The notes: generated by a model not told the origin, from the letters alone. Shown: positions 33,623-43,206, counted from the first letter of the stretch. The stretch: 61,258 nucleotides of DNA from Fastidiosipila sp964627125 (GCA_964627125.1 CAZVJQ010000007.1:1-61258), one strand, 5' to 3'. Numbers and translations: made by a program.

Positions 33623-36067
33623 ATGAATTACGGATTTTTCGATGACAAAAACAAGGAGTACGTAATCACTACTCCAAACACGCCTTTACCATGGATAAAT
33701 TATCTTGGTCAGAATGATTTTTTTAGCCTAATATCCAATACAGGCGGAGGTTATAGCTTCTACAAAGATGCTAGACTCAGAAGAATTACTCGTTTTAGAT
33801 ACAATAATGTTCCAAGAGACACTGGTGGCAGAATGTACTACATCAACGATGGTAGCGACATTTGGAGTCCTAGTTTCTCTCCGGCAAAAGCAGACCTAGA
33901 CCACTACGAATGCCGACACGGTATGGGTTATACAACATTTGCTACTGAGAAGAACAAACTAGCCAGTAAATTAACAGCCTTTGTTCCACTAGGTGAAAAT
34001 GCTGAAATAAACTTACTTACTTTCACTAATCATTCAGATGAAGAGAAGAAGTTTAATGTTATTAGTGCTGTTGAGTGGTGTTTGTGGGATGCAGAAGATG
34101 ATCAGCAAAACTTCCAACGTAATTTAAGTATTGGTGAAGTTGAAATTGAAGATAATACAATTTACCACAAGACTGAATATAGAGAGCGTAGAGACCACTA
34201 TGCATTTAGTAGTGTTAATGCTGAAACTGTAGGCTATGACACAGATAGAGACAGTTTCTTAGGCGACGTTAATAGAGGCTGGGACAATCCATTAGTTGTA
34301 GAGAATGCTAAGAGTACAAACAGTGTTGCTCATGGCTGGGCACCAATAGCTAGCCACAATAATGAAATAGTTCTAGCTGCTGGTGAAAGTACAAGTTTAA
34401 TCTATATCTTAGGATATGTAGAAAATCCTCAAGAAGAAAAATTTGATAGCTTAAATGTAATTAATAAGAAACAAGCAAGAGAAATAATTGAAAAATATTC
34501 TACGCAAGAGAAGGTAGAAGAAGCGCTGGAAGAATTAGCTACTTACTGGGACGATTTATTATCTAATTACCAAGTTGAGAGTAATGAAGCTGAACTAGAT
34601 AGAATGGTAAATATTTGGAATCAGTACCAAAATATGGTTACTTTTAACCTATCTAGAAGTGCCAGTTATTTTGAAAGTGGAATCGGTAGAGGTATGGGAT
34701 TCCGCGACTCTAACCAAGATTTACTAGGTTTCATTCACATGGTCCCAGATAGAGCGAGAGAAAGAATATTAGATATAGCATCTACTCAGAAGGAAGATGG
34801 TAGTGCCTGGCACCAGTATCAACCATTAACTAAGATGGGTAATGCAAATATCGGTGGTGGATTTAACGATGACCCACTCTGGTTGATTGCATCAGTAGAT
34901 GCTTATCTTAGAGAAACTGGAGATTCCAGCATATTAACTGAAGAAATTCCTTTCAATAATGAGCCAGGAACAGAAGTCACTTTACTTGAGCACTTAAGTC
35001 GAAGTATGCAATATATCCAAAATAACAAAGGAGCACATAACTTAGCTCTAATTGGCAGGGCCGACTGGAATGATTGCTTAAACTTGAATGCATTTAGTAA
35101 TGATCCTTCAGAATCTTTCCAAACTACAAAAGGTTATGTAGATAATGAGAGAATTGCTGAGAGTGTACTAATATCTGAAATGTATATTCTATATGGCAAA
35201 AGCTACCTAGACTTACTAAGAACTTTCCCTGAAACTGCAAGATTTAATGTTGAAGAAGAAATCGCAAGATTTGAAAAAGAGCTAGCAGATATGGAAGCAG
35301 CTATTAACAAGCATGCGTGGGATGGAGAGTGGTATCTTAGAGCTTATGATGCTAATAGCGATAAAGTAGGTTCCTTCGACAATGAAGATGGCAAGATATT
35401 TATTGAGTCTCAAGTATTTGCTGTAATGGCAGGTTTAGGAAGAGAAGATGGTAAGGCTGAGAAAGCTCTTACCAGTGTCAGAAAACACTTAACCACAGAA
35501 TATGGAACTTGCTTAGTATGGCCAGCATACAAGGAATATCACTTAGAGCTAGGAGAAATTAGTAGTTACCCACCTGGATATAAGGAAAATGGTGGAATCT
35601 TCTGCCACACTAATCCTTGGCTAGCTATTGCACATGCAGAGATTGGCGATGCTGAGGAAGCATTTAATGTCTATAGAAGAATCAGCCCTGCTTACACAGA
35701 GAAAAATAGTGCACTTAAGAAAACTGAACCATACGTCTACTGTCAAATGATCGCAGGTCAAGAAGCCACAAACTATGGTGAAGGTAAAAATAGTTGGTTG
35801 ACAGGAACTGCTGCTTGGAACTTCGTTGCAGTGAGCCAAAATATTTTAGGTATATATCCAGGGCATAATGGATTAATTCTAAAACCTTGCTTACCAGATA
35901 AATTCGCAGATATTAAAATCACTAGAAAATATAGAGGTAAGGAATACAGAATTCATATGGTCAAAGGCGATACCAACAAGTTAACCGTTGATGGAAATAT
36001 AGTTGAAGGAAATACTATCCCAATTCTAGACAAGGATATTATAGAAGTAGAATATATTTACACATAA
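33623..36067 (+). CDS. GH94 cellobiose phosphorylase
   Basis: An 814-aa cytosolic enzyme that splits a beta-1,4-glucobiose with phosphate into glucose-1-phosphate and glucose, saving one ATP. The beta-sandwich N-domain starts NYGFFDDKNKEYVITTPNTP. The (alpha/alpha)6 domain carries GMGFRDSNQDLLGFIHMVPDRA at about 357-378 and the catalytic Asp in GRADWNDCLN (D484). Phosphate-site His/Ser/Thr residues fall in the NNGG-type region near YPPGYKENGGIFCHTN. The length matches clostridial cellobiose phosphorylases (about 810 aa) rather than cellodextrin phosphorylases (about 980). Chitobiose or laminaribiose specificity cannot be excluded. Confidence 0.9.
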   Translation: MNYGFFDDKNKEYVITTPNTPLPWINYLGQNDFFSLISNTGGGYSFYKDARLRRITRFRYNNVPRDTGGRMYYINDGSDIWSPSFSPAKADLDHYECRHGMGYTTFATEKNKLASKLTAFVPLGENAEINLLTFTNHSDEEKKFNVISAVEWCLWDAEDDQQNFQRNLSIGEVEIEDNTIYHKTEYRERRDHYAFSSVNAETVGYDTDRDSFLGDVNRGWDNPLVVENAKSTNSVAHGWAPIASHNNEIVLAAGESTSLIYILGYVENPQEEKFDSLNVINKKQAREIIEKYSTQEKVEEALEELATYWDDLLSNYQVESNEAELDRMVNIWNQYQNMVTFNLSRSASYFESGIGRGMGFRDSNQDLLGFIHMVPDRARERILDIASTQKEDGSAWHQYQPLTKMGNANIGGGFNDDPLWLIASVDAYLRETGDSSILTEEIPFNNEPGTEVTLLEHLSRSMQYIQNNKGAHNLALIGRADWNDCLNLNAFSNDPSESFQTTKGYVDNERIAESVLISEMYILYGKSYLDLLRTFPETARFNVEEEIARFEKELADMEAAINKHAWDGEWYLRAYDANSDKVGSFDNEDGKIFIESQVFAVMAGLGREDGKAEKALTSVRKHLTTEYGTCLVWPAYKEYHLELGEISSYPPGYKENGGIFCHTNPWLAIAHAEIGDAEEAFNVYRRISPAYTEKNSALKKTEPYVYCQMIAGQEATNYGEGKNSWLTGTAAWNFVAVSQNILGIYPGHNGLILKPCLPDKFADIKITRKYRGKEYRIHMVKGDTNKLTVDGNIVEGNTIPILDKDIIEVEYIYT

Positions 36068-36103
36068 AATTATTGACGAAAGCTTCATCGTTTACCCTCT
36101 CTC

Positions 36104-36140
36104 AAAATGTCTGTCATAAACGGCAGGCATTTTGATTTTT
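36104..36140 (+). terminator. Terminator of the sugar ABC / GH94 operon
   Basis: AAAATGTCTGTC pairs over 12 bp with GGCAGGCATTTT around a 6-base loop, followed by GATTTTTT. Confidence 0.8.
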
Positions 36141-36295
36141 TGAGCAGAATAATACTAGGCATTTTAGACAAGTCTAAGAGCAAATTTTGACTCTATAACA
36201 AAATTTAAACGAATTTGACTTAAGGGTATAGCTAAGTTTTTTCTATTCAGTTAAACTCAAGAATGTTGTTTTACATTGGAGGTTTACGAAGTTTT

Positions 36296-37459
36296 ATGTA
36301 TTCATTATTGTTGGCTGTTATTTATTTAGCATTTATTAGTTTAGGTTTACCTGACTCATTATTAGGCTCAGCTTGGCCAGTCATGCACCTTGATTTAGCG
36401 GTCCCAACAGCAAGTATGGGTATAGTTTCCATGATTATTTCAGGCGGAACTATCGTATCTAGCTTGTTCTCAGATAAAGTAACTAAGAGATTTGGTACCC
36501 CTAGAGTTACTATTACTAGTGTTTTATTAACAGCAATAGCACTTCTAGGATTTTCTGTTTCAAGTCAGTTTTGGATGCTATTGGTTTTTGCTGTACCTTA
36601 CGGTCTAGGAGCAGGTGCAGTCGATGCTGCATTAAACAACTACGTTTCTCATTACTACAGCTCAAAACACATGAGCTGGCTCCACAGTTTCTGGGGAGTT
36701 GGTGCAATAATAAGTCCTTTTATAATGAGTAATGCTATTGCAAATACAAGCTGGAATAATGGTTATAGAAATGCTGCTTACATTCAATTAGCAATAGTAA
36801 TTATAATCTTTCTTTCAATTCCACTTTGGAAGACAAATGGTGTTGGTGAGGAAGAGGAAACTAAGAGTATAAGCAATATTGAAGCACTTAAAATTAATGG
36901 TGTTATCTACATAGTCCTAGGATTCCTAGCATACTGTGCGCTAGAAGCTACAACCATGCACTGGGCAAGTACTTACTTCGTTGAAGCGAAAAACTTAACT
37001 GAAGGATTAGCCGCTAGATTAGCTTCACTATTCTACATTGGTCTAACTGCCAGCCGTTTCCTAAGTGGATTTATTACAGATAGACTAGGTGACAGAAAAA
37101 TGATTCAGCTAGGTACAGGTGTGATTGTTTTAGGTCTAGTAGCTCTATTAATACCGTTAGAAGATCCAACCTTATCAATTATTGGTTTCTTAATTATCGG
37201 TTTTGGATGTGGACCAATTTACCCAAGTATTATCCACTCAGCACCTAGTAGTTTTGGTAAGGAAAATTCAGGAGTTATTATTGGATTGCAGATGGCTTTT
37301 GCCTATGTAGGTTCTACATTTGCACCACCATTCTACGGTCTATTAGGAAGCTTAATTGGATATGGAATATTACCTATTTTCGTATTAATTTTCTTAGCAT
37401 TCATGATTACAATGACAGAAAGATCATTTAAACTATCAAGTAAGAAGATTGAAGATTAA
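36296..37459 (+). CDS. MFS transporter (FucP/YdeN-like subgroup)
   Basis: A 387-aa membrane protein with about 12 helices. The ATG at 36296 is used because the first helix (SLLLAVIYLAFISLGLPDSLL) then begins at the N-terminus and GGAGG lies upstream, although 13 bases away; an in-frame ATG at 36263 has no site. The loop DKVTKRFGTPRV is the MFS motif A region, and TDRLGDRK is its copy in the second half. GLPDSLLGSAWP is typical of the sugar or drug group with FucP. The substrate is unknown. It is separated from the GH94 operon by a terminator. Confidence 0.8.
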   Translation: MYSLLLAVIYLAFISLGLPDSLLGSAWPVMHLDLAVPTASMGIVSMIISGGTIVSSLFSDKVTKRFGTPRVTITSVLLTAIALLGFSVSSQFWMLLVFAVPYGLGAGAVDAALNNYVSHYYSSKHMSWLHSFWGVGAIISPFIMSNAIANTSWNNGYRNAAYIQLAIVIIIFLSIPLWKTNGVGEEEETKSISNIEALKINGVIYIVLGFLAYCALEATTMHWASTYFVEAKNLTEGLAARLASLFYIGLTASRFLSGFITDRLGDRKMIQLGTGVIVLGLVALLIPLEDPTLSIIGFLIIGFGCGPIYPSIIHSAPSSFGKENSGVIIGLQMAFAYVGSTFAPPFYGLLGSLIGYGILPIFVLIFLAFMITMTERSFKLSSKKIED

Positions 37460-37481
37460 GCTTTAGAAGTGAAAGATACGA

Positions 37482-37511
37482 GAGCTCTGGTCAGTTGACT
37501 GGGGCTCTTTT
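37482..37511 (+). terminator. Terminator after the MFS gene
   Basis: GAGCTCTGGTC and GACTGGGGCTC form an 11-bp stem with G-U pairs, then TTTT. Confidence 0.75.
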
Positions 37512-37580
37512 CTATGCACAAAAAATGGTTCCCACCGAAGTGAGAACCAAATATTTATTTTTATACTATATTAAATTTGA

Positions 37581-38420
37581 TTAATCAAAGATTTCTACTT
37601 GGTGGTCAATTTCGAAGTTATCTTCTAATAATTCTGCGAAGTCTTCTAGTAAATCTTCACTTAAACCACGCTCAAATTCAGCATTAGCAAGTTCTACTAA
37701 GTCTAAACCTTCTTGAGTTGTTTGACCTGCTACAGTTACATCTACTGTACTGTTATCGTTAAATCTAAATCCTAAAGTATCTAAGTCGCCAAATGTTACT
37801 AAGTACCATTCGCCGTCATGTGAGATTTTGTAATCACGTGGATTTTCTCTTAATGTGGCAAAAGCATCCTGTGCATCTGCTTGACCTAAAATATCAGCAT
37901 TTAAGAATAGTAATGATGCAATTTCTGTTACTTCATCAATATCATCAATTCTGTCGTCTTCTAAGTTATCAAATACGATATCAATTAAATCTTCATCTCT
38001 ATCTACTTGACGGTCTAGTGCTTGATAATCAATTTCTACAGGTACGTCTGTGCTGCTTTGGCCATCGCTTACATCATCTTGGTCGTCGTCATTGTCGTCG
38101 TCATTGTCGTCGTCATTGTCATCGTCGTTGTCGTCGCCTTGGTCATCTGCGTTGTCGTCGCCTTGGTCATCAGCATTGTCATCGCCTTGATCATCTGCGT
38201 CGTCGTCGCCAACTGTTGTTTGCTCAGTAGAATCATCTGTTGTAGTTTGATCTGTTTGATCATCATTGTTGTCATCAGCATCATCGTCATTTACTGATGT
38301 AGTAACTTCTGTTGTTCCTTCATTTACTCCATCATCAGCTGGTGTAGTACTAGTACCACATGCTGCTAATAAACTTACTGTTAGTGCAAGACTAAGTGTT
38401 GTATTAATAAATTTCTTCAT
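37581..38420 (-). CDS. Lipoprotein with a long Asp-rich tandem-repeat stalk
   Basis: A 279-aa surface protein. The signal peptide ends in LLAACG, giving a lipid-anchored Cys at residue 21. Residues 30-125 are almost only Asp, Asn, Gln, Thr and Ala, including GDDNADDQ units and a run of DDDN units. The C-terminal 150 residues form an acidic folded domain (IDYQALDRQVDRDEDLIDIV, HDGEWYLVTFGDLDTLGFRF) that I do not recognise; the HDGEWYLV element hints at a small beta-rich fold. The stalk may bind divalent cations or act as a spacer through the cell wall. AGGAG precedes the ATG. Confidence 0.7.
   Translation of the reverse strand: MKKFINTTLSLALTVSLLAACGTSTTPADDGVNEGTTEVTTSVNDDDADDNNDDQTDQTTTDDSTEQTTVGDDDADDQGDDNADDQGDDNADDQGDDNDDDNDDDNDDDNDDDQDDVSDGQSSTDVPVEIDYQALDRQVDRDEDLIDIVFDNLEDDRIDDIDEVTEIASLLFLNADILGQADAQDAFATLRENPRDYKISHDGEWYLVTFGDLDTLGFRFNDNSTVDVTVAGQTTQEGLDLVELANAEFERGLSEDLLEDFAELLEDNFEIDHQVEIFD
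38080..38215 (-). repeat. Asp-codon tandem repeat within the lipoprotein gene
   Basis: Two repeat types lie side by side: 12-base units encoding DDDN, and 24-base units encoding GDDNADDQ. Near-identical units make the tract prone to copy-number change. Confidence 0.85.
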
Positions 38421-38616
38421 ATATCTCTTTCTCCTCTTGTGTTTTTTATTTTCCTGACTTGTATTTTCGCAAAGTAAAATGACAAAAAAATGAATGAAAG
38501 GCGATAGATACTCATGGTTTGAGAACTATTTGTTAATAGGAGAATTATAATTTTGATGAAGAAAATCTCGATAATATAGTGGGTAAGTGCGTTTTCGAAT
38601 ATTGATAGAATAAGAA

Positions 38617-38642
38617 AATGGCCACGATTTCTCATGACCATT
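38617..38642 (-). terminator. Terminator after the GH13 gene
   Basis: On the minus strand AATGGTCATGA-GAAA-TCGTGGCCATT, an 11-bp stem with two G-U pairs, followed by TTCTTA. The T-tract is weak. Confidence 0.55.
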
Positions 38643-38674
38643 GTCTATAATTTGTTTTAAATTTTACTTATGAA

Positions 38675-40297
38675 TTAAGCCTTCTTGTAGTACATTCTTG
38701 ATTCATAAGGTCTAAGTGTATCTACATCATCAACACTTTCGTGTGAAGAAATAACTAAGTCTAAACCATCTACTAGCTCTTCTAGAGGACGCTCAATTTC
38801 ATTTCCGTAGAAGTTACAAATGACTACAACTTCATCACCTTCATATGTTCTTCTGTAAGCAAATACTTCTTCATCTTCAGGGAGTAATAACTCATATTCA
38901 CCATATACAATAATAGGATGCTTAGTTCTGAACTCAACCAATCTTCTGTAATGGTTTAAGACAGAATTTTCATCATCTTCCTGATCAGCTACATTTATCT
39001 CTTTATAATTTTCTATAACATCAATCCAAGGTGTTCCTTCTGAGAATCCGGCATTTTCGCTATCGTCCCATTGAACAGGAGTTCTGGAATTATCTCTTCC
39101 TTTAGCAATTAATGAATCATAAATGTCTTCCTCGTCATAACCTTCAGCTAATCTGTCATGGTATAGGTTAATTGATTCAACGTCTCTATATCTATCTATA
39201 TCTCTCCAGTCGAAGTTAGTCATACCAATCTCTTGTCCTTGGTAGATGTAAGGAGTTCCTTGCATGCCGTGAATTAGAGTTCCAAACATTTTGGCTGATT
39301 CAGTTCTATATTCCTTATCGTTACCCCAACGAGAAATTATTCTAGGCATATCGTGGTTTTCGAAGAATAGTGAATTCCAACCTTCTCCATTTAAATCAGT
39401 TTGCCATTTAGATAAAACATCTTTTAACTCCATGAAGTCAAGTGGAGCTAAGTCGAATTTACTCTTGCCATCTTCTTGATCTAGCCTTGAGTGTTCAAAT
39501 TGGAATACCATAGATAATTCTGAGCCATCTGGATTACTCCAAATCTTAGCTTCTTCAACATTAGCACTATGTACTTCTCCAACAGTTAAAATATCTGTGC
39601 CCTTGAAACATTGCTCAGATAGTTCTTTAATAATTTCGTGAATGTCTGGATAAACAACCATTTGAGAGTTATCAATATCTTTAGCTAAGCAGTCGATAAC
39701 GTCTAGTCTGAATCCACCAACACCTTTATCAATCCACCAATTGATCATGTCATAAATCTCTTGGCGCATCTGTCTATTTTCCCAGTTTAAATCTGGTTGC
39801 TTCGGATGGAAGTGATGGAAGTATAATTTATCTAATTCAGGAATATATTTCCATGAAGGCCCACCACCGAAAGTAGAAATCATATCATTAGGTAAGTTGT
39901 CAGGATCTCCTTCTCTCCAGATGTAGTAGTCGTAGTAAGGGTTGTCTTCACCTTTAAGAGCTTCTTGGAACCAATGATGTTCATCAGATGTATGATTTAA
40001 AACTAAGTCTAAAATAATTTTAATTCCACGTTTATCCGCTTCAGCAATAAGAATATCTAAATCTTCTAAAGTACCAAATAAAGGGTCAATATCTTGATAA
40101 TCAGATACATCATAACCATTATCAGCTTGAGGAGATTTGAAAATAGGAGATAGCCAAATACCGCCTATACCTAGTTTTTCTAAGTAATCTAACTTCTCAA
40201 TAATTCCTGGTAAATCACCAACTCCGTCACCATTAGTATCTTTAAAACTCTTTGGGTAAATTTGATATATAACTTTATTTTCCCACCAGTGTGCCAT
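38675..40297 (-). CDS. GH13 alpha-glucosidase, oligo-1,6-glucosidase type
   Basis: A 540-aa cytosolic enzyme. The ATG at 40297 has GGAGG 5 bases upstream; an in-frame TTG at 40309 overlaps that site. The catalytic set is D199 (GGFRLDVID), E241 (TVGEVHS) and the Asp of FENHDMPR. The residue after the nucleophile is Val200: in bacilli the D199-V200 pair marks alpha-1,6 (isomaltose, panose) specificity, whereas Ala or Thr marks alpha-1,4. It therefore most likely hydrolyses isomalto-oligosaccharides or dextrin branch stubs. No transporter is adjacent. It is divergent from a Nudix gene. Confidence 0.9.
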   Translation of the reverse strand: MAHWWENKVIYQIYPKSFKDTNGDGVGDLPGIIEKLDYLEKLGIGGIWLSPIFKSPQADNGYDVSDYQDIDPLFGTLEDLDILIAEADKRGIKIILDLVLNHTSDEHHWFQEALKGEDNPYYDYYIWREGDPDNLPNDMISTFGGGPSWKYIPELDKLYFHHFHPKQPDLNWENRQMRQEIYDMINWWIDKGVGGFRLDVIDCLAKDIDNSQMVVYPDIHEIIKELSEQCFKGTDILTVGEVHSANVEEAKIWSNPDGSELSMVFQFEHSRLDQEDGKSKFDLAPLDFMELKDVLSKWQTDLNGEGWNSLFFENHDMPRIISRWGNDKEYRTESAKMFGTLIHGMQGTPYIYQGQEIGMTNFDWRDIDRYRDVESINLYHDRLAEGYDEEDIYDSLIAKGRDNSRTPVQWDDSENAGFSEGTPWIDVIENYKEINVADQEDDENSVLNHYRRLVEFRTKHPIIVYGEYELLLPEDEEVFAYRRTYEGDEVVVICNFYGNEIERPLEELVDGLDLVISSHESVDDVDTLRPYESRMYYKKA

Positions 40298-40477
40298 AAA
40301 CACCTCCAAAATTTTTATCGTTATTACTACTATAACACTTGAAAAATTATAGATTTAAGAAAAATTCCTTAACTAACTTACATCATGAAATGGAAGATTG
40401 TTATATATTAGTAGATTGAGAAAGAATTAAAATTAAACGAAATTGATCAAGCAAGTTAATGAAAAGGGCAAAAGAAA

Positions 40478-41005
40478 ATGCATGCAGATGAAGGAATTAG
40501 AGAAGAAGAGTTAAAATTTAGACCAGACGCAGAATTAGATGTACAAATAATTAGAGATGGTAATCACTTTAGATTAAGAGCAGCAGCTATTATCATAAGA
40601 GATGACAAAATCCTAATGACAACAAATAGTAATGCTACCAATTACTACACAGTTGGCGGAGGCGTCCAATTTGCAGAGAGTTTAGAAGAAGCGGTAATTA
40701 GAGAGACCGCAGAAGAGACCGGTGCAGTGCTAGAAGTAGAAAAATTCTTAGGTTTATATGAAGAGTTCTCTAGAGGTAGAGGATACCTTAGAGGTCTAGA
40801 TTCACACCTTATGGTTGCATACTTCCTAATGAAAGACTCTCCTGAACTAGATAAAGTAAATACTGGTAGAAGAACCGATGAGTATATGGAATGGGTAGAG
40901 TGGGTAGACATTGAAGAAGCCAGAAAAGATAAAGGAATTGCCTTAGCTCTAAAAATGTTAGAAGAAGCCAATAATGGCCAAATATTAGTAGAGAGAAGAG
41001 ACTAA
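40478..41005 (+). CDS. Nudix hydrolase
   Basis: A 175-aa protein with a complete Nudix box, GGVQFAESLEEAVIRETAEETGA (G-x5-E-x7-RE-x2-EE-x-G) at about residues 64-86, preceded by LRAAAIIIRDDKILM. It would hydrolyse a nucleoside diphosphate linked to another moiety, with Mg held by the Glu residues. The upstream site is weak (AAGGG, 12 bases). The substrate is unknown; the later LGLYEEFSRG and HLMVAYFLM pattern resembles small ADP-ribose or mutT-like housekeeping hydrolases. It is followed by a cupin gene after 109 bases. Confidence 0.85.
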   Translation: MHADEGIREEELKFRPDAELDVQIIRDGNHFRLRAAAIIIRDDKILMTTNSNATNYYTVGGGVQFAESLEEAVIRETAEETGAVLEVEKFLGLYEEFSRGRGYLRGLDSHLMVAYFLMKDSPELDKVNTGRRTDEYMEWVEWVDIEEARKDKGIALALKMLEEANNGQILVERRD

Positions 41006-41114
41006 TAAATTTAATCTCAAATTCACAATCAATATACAAGTATTTCTTATAATTAGAATGTAGTCTAAATAAGCCAAGGTTTAGATTAAATAAAAAAATT
41101 ATAAGGGGTGCACA

Positions 41115-41540
41115 ATGGAAGATAGATATACAGATCGTGGTAAAGAGCCAGTCGTAGAAAATATGGAAGACTGGACTTTGGACAATGATAATTATCGTAC
41201 AACAGTTTGGACAGGTGAACACTTACAACTCACAGTTATGTCAATCGCAGTAGGTGATGATATAGGTCTAGAAGTTCATGAAGATTCCGATCAGTTCTTA
41301 AGAATTGAATCAGGTAAGGGACGCTGCCAGATGGGAGATGCTGAAGATAATTTAACTTTCGACAAGGAAGTTGGAGATGATGACGCTATATTAGTTCCTG
41401 CAGGTAAATGGCACAACATAACAAATATTGGTGATGAACCATTAAGACTATATACTCTATATGCAGAGCCAGATCATGTCGCAGGCACAATTCATGAGAC
41501 TCATGAAGATGCAGAAAATGACCCAAATGAACAACACTAA
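41115..41540 (+). CDS. Cupin-domain protein
   Basis: A 141-aa small beta-barrel protein. Cupin motif 1 appears as IGLEVHEDSDQFLRIESGKG (His and Glu metal ligands), and motif 2 as ILVPAGKWHNITNIGDEPL with the second His. This matches the mannose-6-phosphate-isomerase-like cupins common in gut bacteria. A strong AAGGGG precedes the ATG and a clear terminator follows. No catalytic role is known; metal or small-ligand binding is likely. Confidence 0.85.
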   Translation: MEDRYTDRGKEPVVENMEDWTLDNDNYRTTVWTGEHLQLTVMSIAVGDDIGLEVHEDSDQFLRIESGKGRCQMGDAEDNLTFDKEVGDDDAILVPAGKWHNITNIGDEPLRLYTLYAEPDHVAGTIHETHEDAENDPNEQH

Positions 41541-41561
41541 TTAATAAGATAAAAATCAAAT

Positions 41562-41597
41562 AAGCTTGAGATTGCAATAGTAATTTCAAGCTTTTTT
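41562..41597 (+). terminator. Terminator after the cupin gene
   Basis: AAGCTTGAGATT and AATTTCAAGCTT form a long stem, followed by TTTTT. Confidence 0.8.
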
Positions 41598-41753
41598 ATT
41601 ACTTAAAAACTCCCAATCCATTTATATAAGCTTGTTTACAAAAATTATATTTATCATTATATATTTCCTAACATTCTATTTATTAATCATTTTTAAGCAT
41701 TCAGTAATCTATTCTATGGAATAAATATTACAAAAAATTTGGAGGAAAATAAT

Positions 41754-42323
41754 TTGGAAAATAATAGTAGAAATGTAGAAAATATAAATAATGATAACAA
41801 TAGGTCAATAGACTGGTGGGATTTAATCTTAGGAATTATCCTAATAATTTCAGGGCTTATAATTTTGACTAATTTACTAGAAAGTTATATTGGATTAGCC
41901 GCAGTATTTGGAATCTTACTAATAGTGAGAGGTATAGTGATGATAGCCAGGTATGTGCGACTTAGAAATATCACTGATAGAGCTCCTTTAGCTTGGGTAG
42001 GTATCGTATTTGGTGTCTTAATTATACTTACAGGTATATATTTAACAGTAAATCCTAATGTAGCTCTGGTAGTTATAGGGCAATTAGCTGCTTTCTACTT
42101 CATAATAGAAGGTGTATTCAATATAGCGAATAGTATTGCTTTTACCTGGAGAATTAACCCAGGAATTTCCATAATCAGTATTATTTTAAATATATTACTA
42201 GTTGTGGCCGGTTTCTCAATTTTAGGAAACTGGATTATTGGTGGATTGACCGTAAGTGCAGTAATTGGAGTTGGTTCAATTATTACCGGTATATTTGCCT
42301 TAATTGAAGCATTTAATGATTAA
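41754..42323 (+). CDS. HdeD-like / DUF308 membrane protein
   Basis: A 189-aa integral membrane protein. The start is TTG at 41754: GGAGG ends 8 bases before it, whereas an in-frame TTG at 41739 overlaps that site. After a 20-residue Asn-rich polar N-terminus come six hydrophobic segments, among them DLILGIILIISGLIILTNLL, VGIVFGVLIILTGIYLTV and SIISIILNILLVVAGFSILG, each with the G-x-LLI-x-G repeat typical of DUF308. Members are linked to acid or general stress response. A terminator follows directly. Confidence 0.75.
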   Translation: MENNSRNVENINNDNNRSIDWWDLILGIILIISGLIILTNLLESYIGLAAVFGILLIVRGIVMIARYVRLRNITDRAPLAWVGIVFGVLIILTGIYLTVNPNVALVVIGQLAAFYFIIEGVFNIANSIAFTWRINPGISIISIILNILLVVAGFSILGNWIIGGLTVSAVIGVGSIITGIFALIEAFND

Positions 42324-42346
42324 TAAGTTTATTTTACTTTGTCCAA

Positions 42347-42375
42347 AGCTGGCTCTACCAAGGGCCAGTTTTTTT
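42347..42375 (+). terminator. Terminator after the HdeD-like gene
   Basis: CTGGCTCT-ACCA-AGGGCCAG, an 8-bp stem with one G-U, then seven Ts. Confidence 0.85.
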
Positions 42376-42432
42376 ATTATTAAGCTATCTAGTCTATAAT
42401 TACTTCTGATACTTATACAGTCGGAGGATAAA

Positions 42433-43152
42433 ATGTCAGACAAACTTGAAAACTTAAAAGAAAGATTATTGGCTCTCGGAGATGAGTCATATAAGAGATT
42501 CAGTGCAAATTTACAGCCAATAATGCCTGAATCAAGAATTATAGGTATTAGAATACCCCAGCTTAGAAAATTGGCAAAAGACATAAATAAAAATGAAGCT
42601 GAACTTGTTGAAGAATTCATGGCTAATATCCCTCATTTTTATTTTGAAGAAGAAACATTACACATGTTCCTAATCCAAGAATTGAATGATCCTAATGTAG
42701 TCTTAGAAAAACTGGATGTATTTTTGCCAACAGTTACAAACTGGGCAACATCTGACTCAGGCTCAGCAAAAATTCTTAAGAAACATCCAGAGCTAGTCCT
42801 GCCATATGTTGATAAATGGCTAAAATCCAATGAAACTTATACAACTCGATATGCCATTCATATACTCATGACAAATTTCTTGGAAGATGAGTTCAATATC
42901 AAATATCCAGAAAGAATTAGTGAATTTAAAACTGATGAATACTACATCCAAATGATGGTAGCTTGGTACTTCGCTGAACTTATGGTTAAACAAAGAGATG
43001 TAGCAATTACTTTCTTTGAAAATGAGAAAATGGCTGATCAGACACACAATACAGCGATTCAAAAATCAATAGACAGCACTAGGGTAAGCAAGGAAGATAA
43101 AGATTATCTTAGAACCTTAAGAAAACCTGGTGGCGGTTTAAAAAGAGAATAG
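42433..43152 (+). CDS. AlkD-like DNA alkylation repair protein (HEAT-like)
   Basis: A 239-aa all-helical protein. The pattern of repeated two-helix units, SRIIGIRIPQLRKLAKDI, the central TNWATSDSG and TTRYAIHILMTNFLEDEF identify the AlkC/AlkD-related family (DNA alkylation repair, YhaZ type). AlkD removes positively charged alkylated purines without flipping the base. Whether this member has glycosylase activity is open; the WATSD segment suggests that the active face is kept. GGAGG precedes the ATG. Confidence 0.8.
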   Translation: MSDKLENLKERLLALGDESYKRFSANLQPIMPESRIIGIRIPQLRKLAKDINKNEAELVEEFMANIPHFYFEEETLHMFLIQELNDPNVVLEKLDVFLPTVTNWATSDSGSAKILKKHPELVLPYVDKWLKSNETYTTRYAIHILMTNFLEDEFNIKYPERISEFKTDEYYIQMMVAWYFAELMVKQRDVAITFFENEKMADQTHNTAIQKSIDSTRVSKEDKDYLRTLRKPGGGLKRE

Positions 43153-43162
43153 GACAAAAAAA

Positions 43163-43190
43163 GAAGCTAGAGAAATTAATCTCTAGCTTC
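43163..43190. terminator. Bidirectional terminator between AlkD-like and CxxC protein genes
   Basis: A perfect 11-bp stem (GAAGCTAGAGA and its complement) with a 6-base loop, A-rich on the left and T-containing on the right. Confidence 0.8.
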
Positions 43191-43206
43191 TATAAATTTA
43201 TTTATA

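Noticed and set aside
38080..38215. CRISPR-like array
   Set aside because: Units are 12 and 24 bases, contiguous, in frame and coding; there are no spacers.
38022..38297. Plus-strand open frames (91 and 145 codons) opposite the lipoprotein gene
   Set aside because: They exist only because the Asp-codon repeat read backwards has no stops; the Val/Ile- or Arg/His-only products are not plausible.
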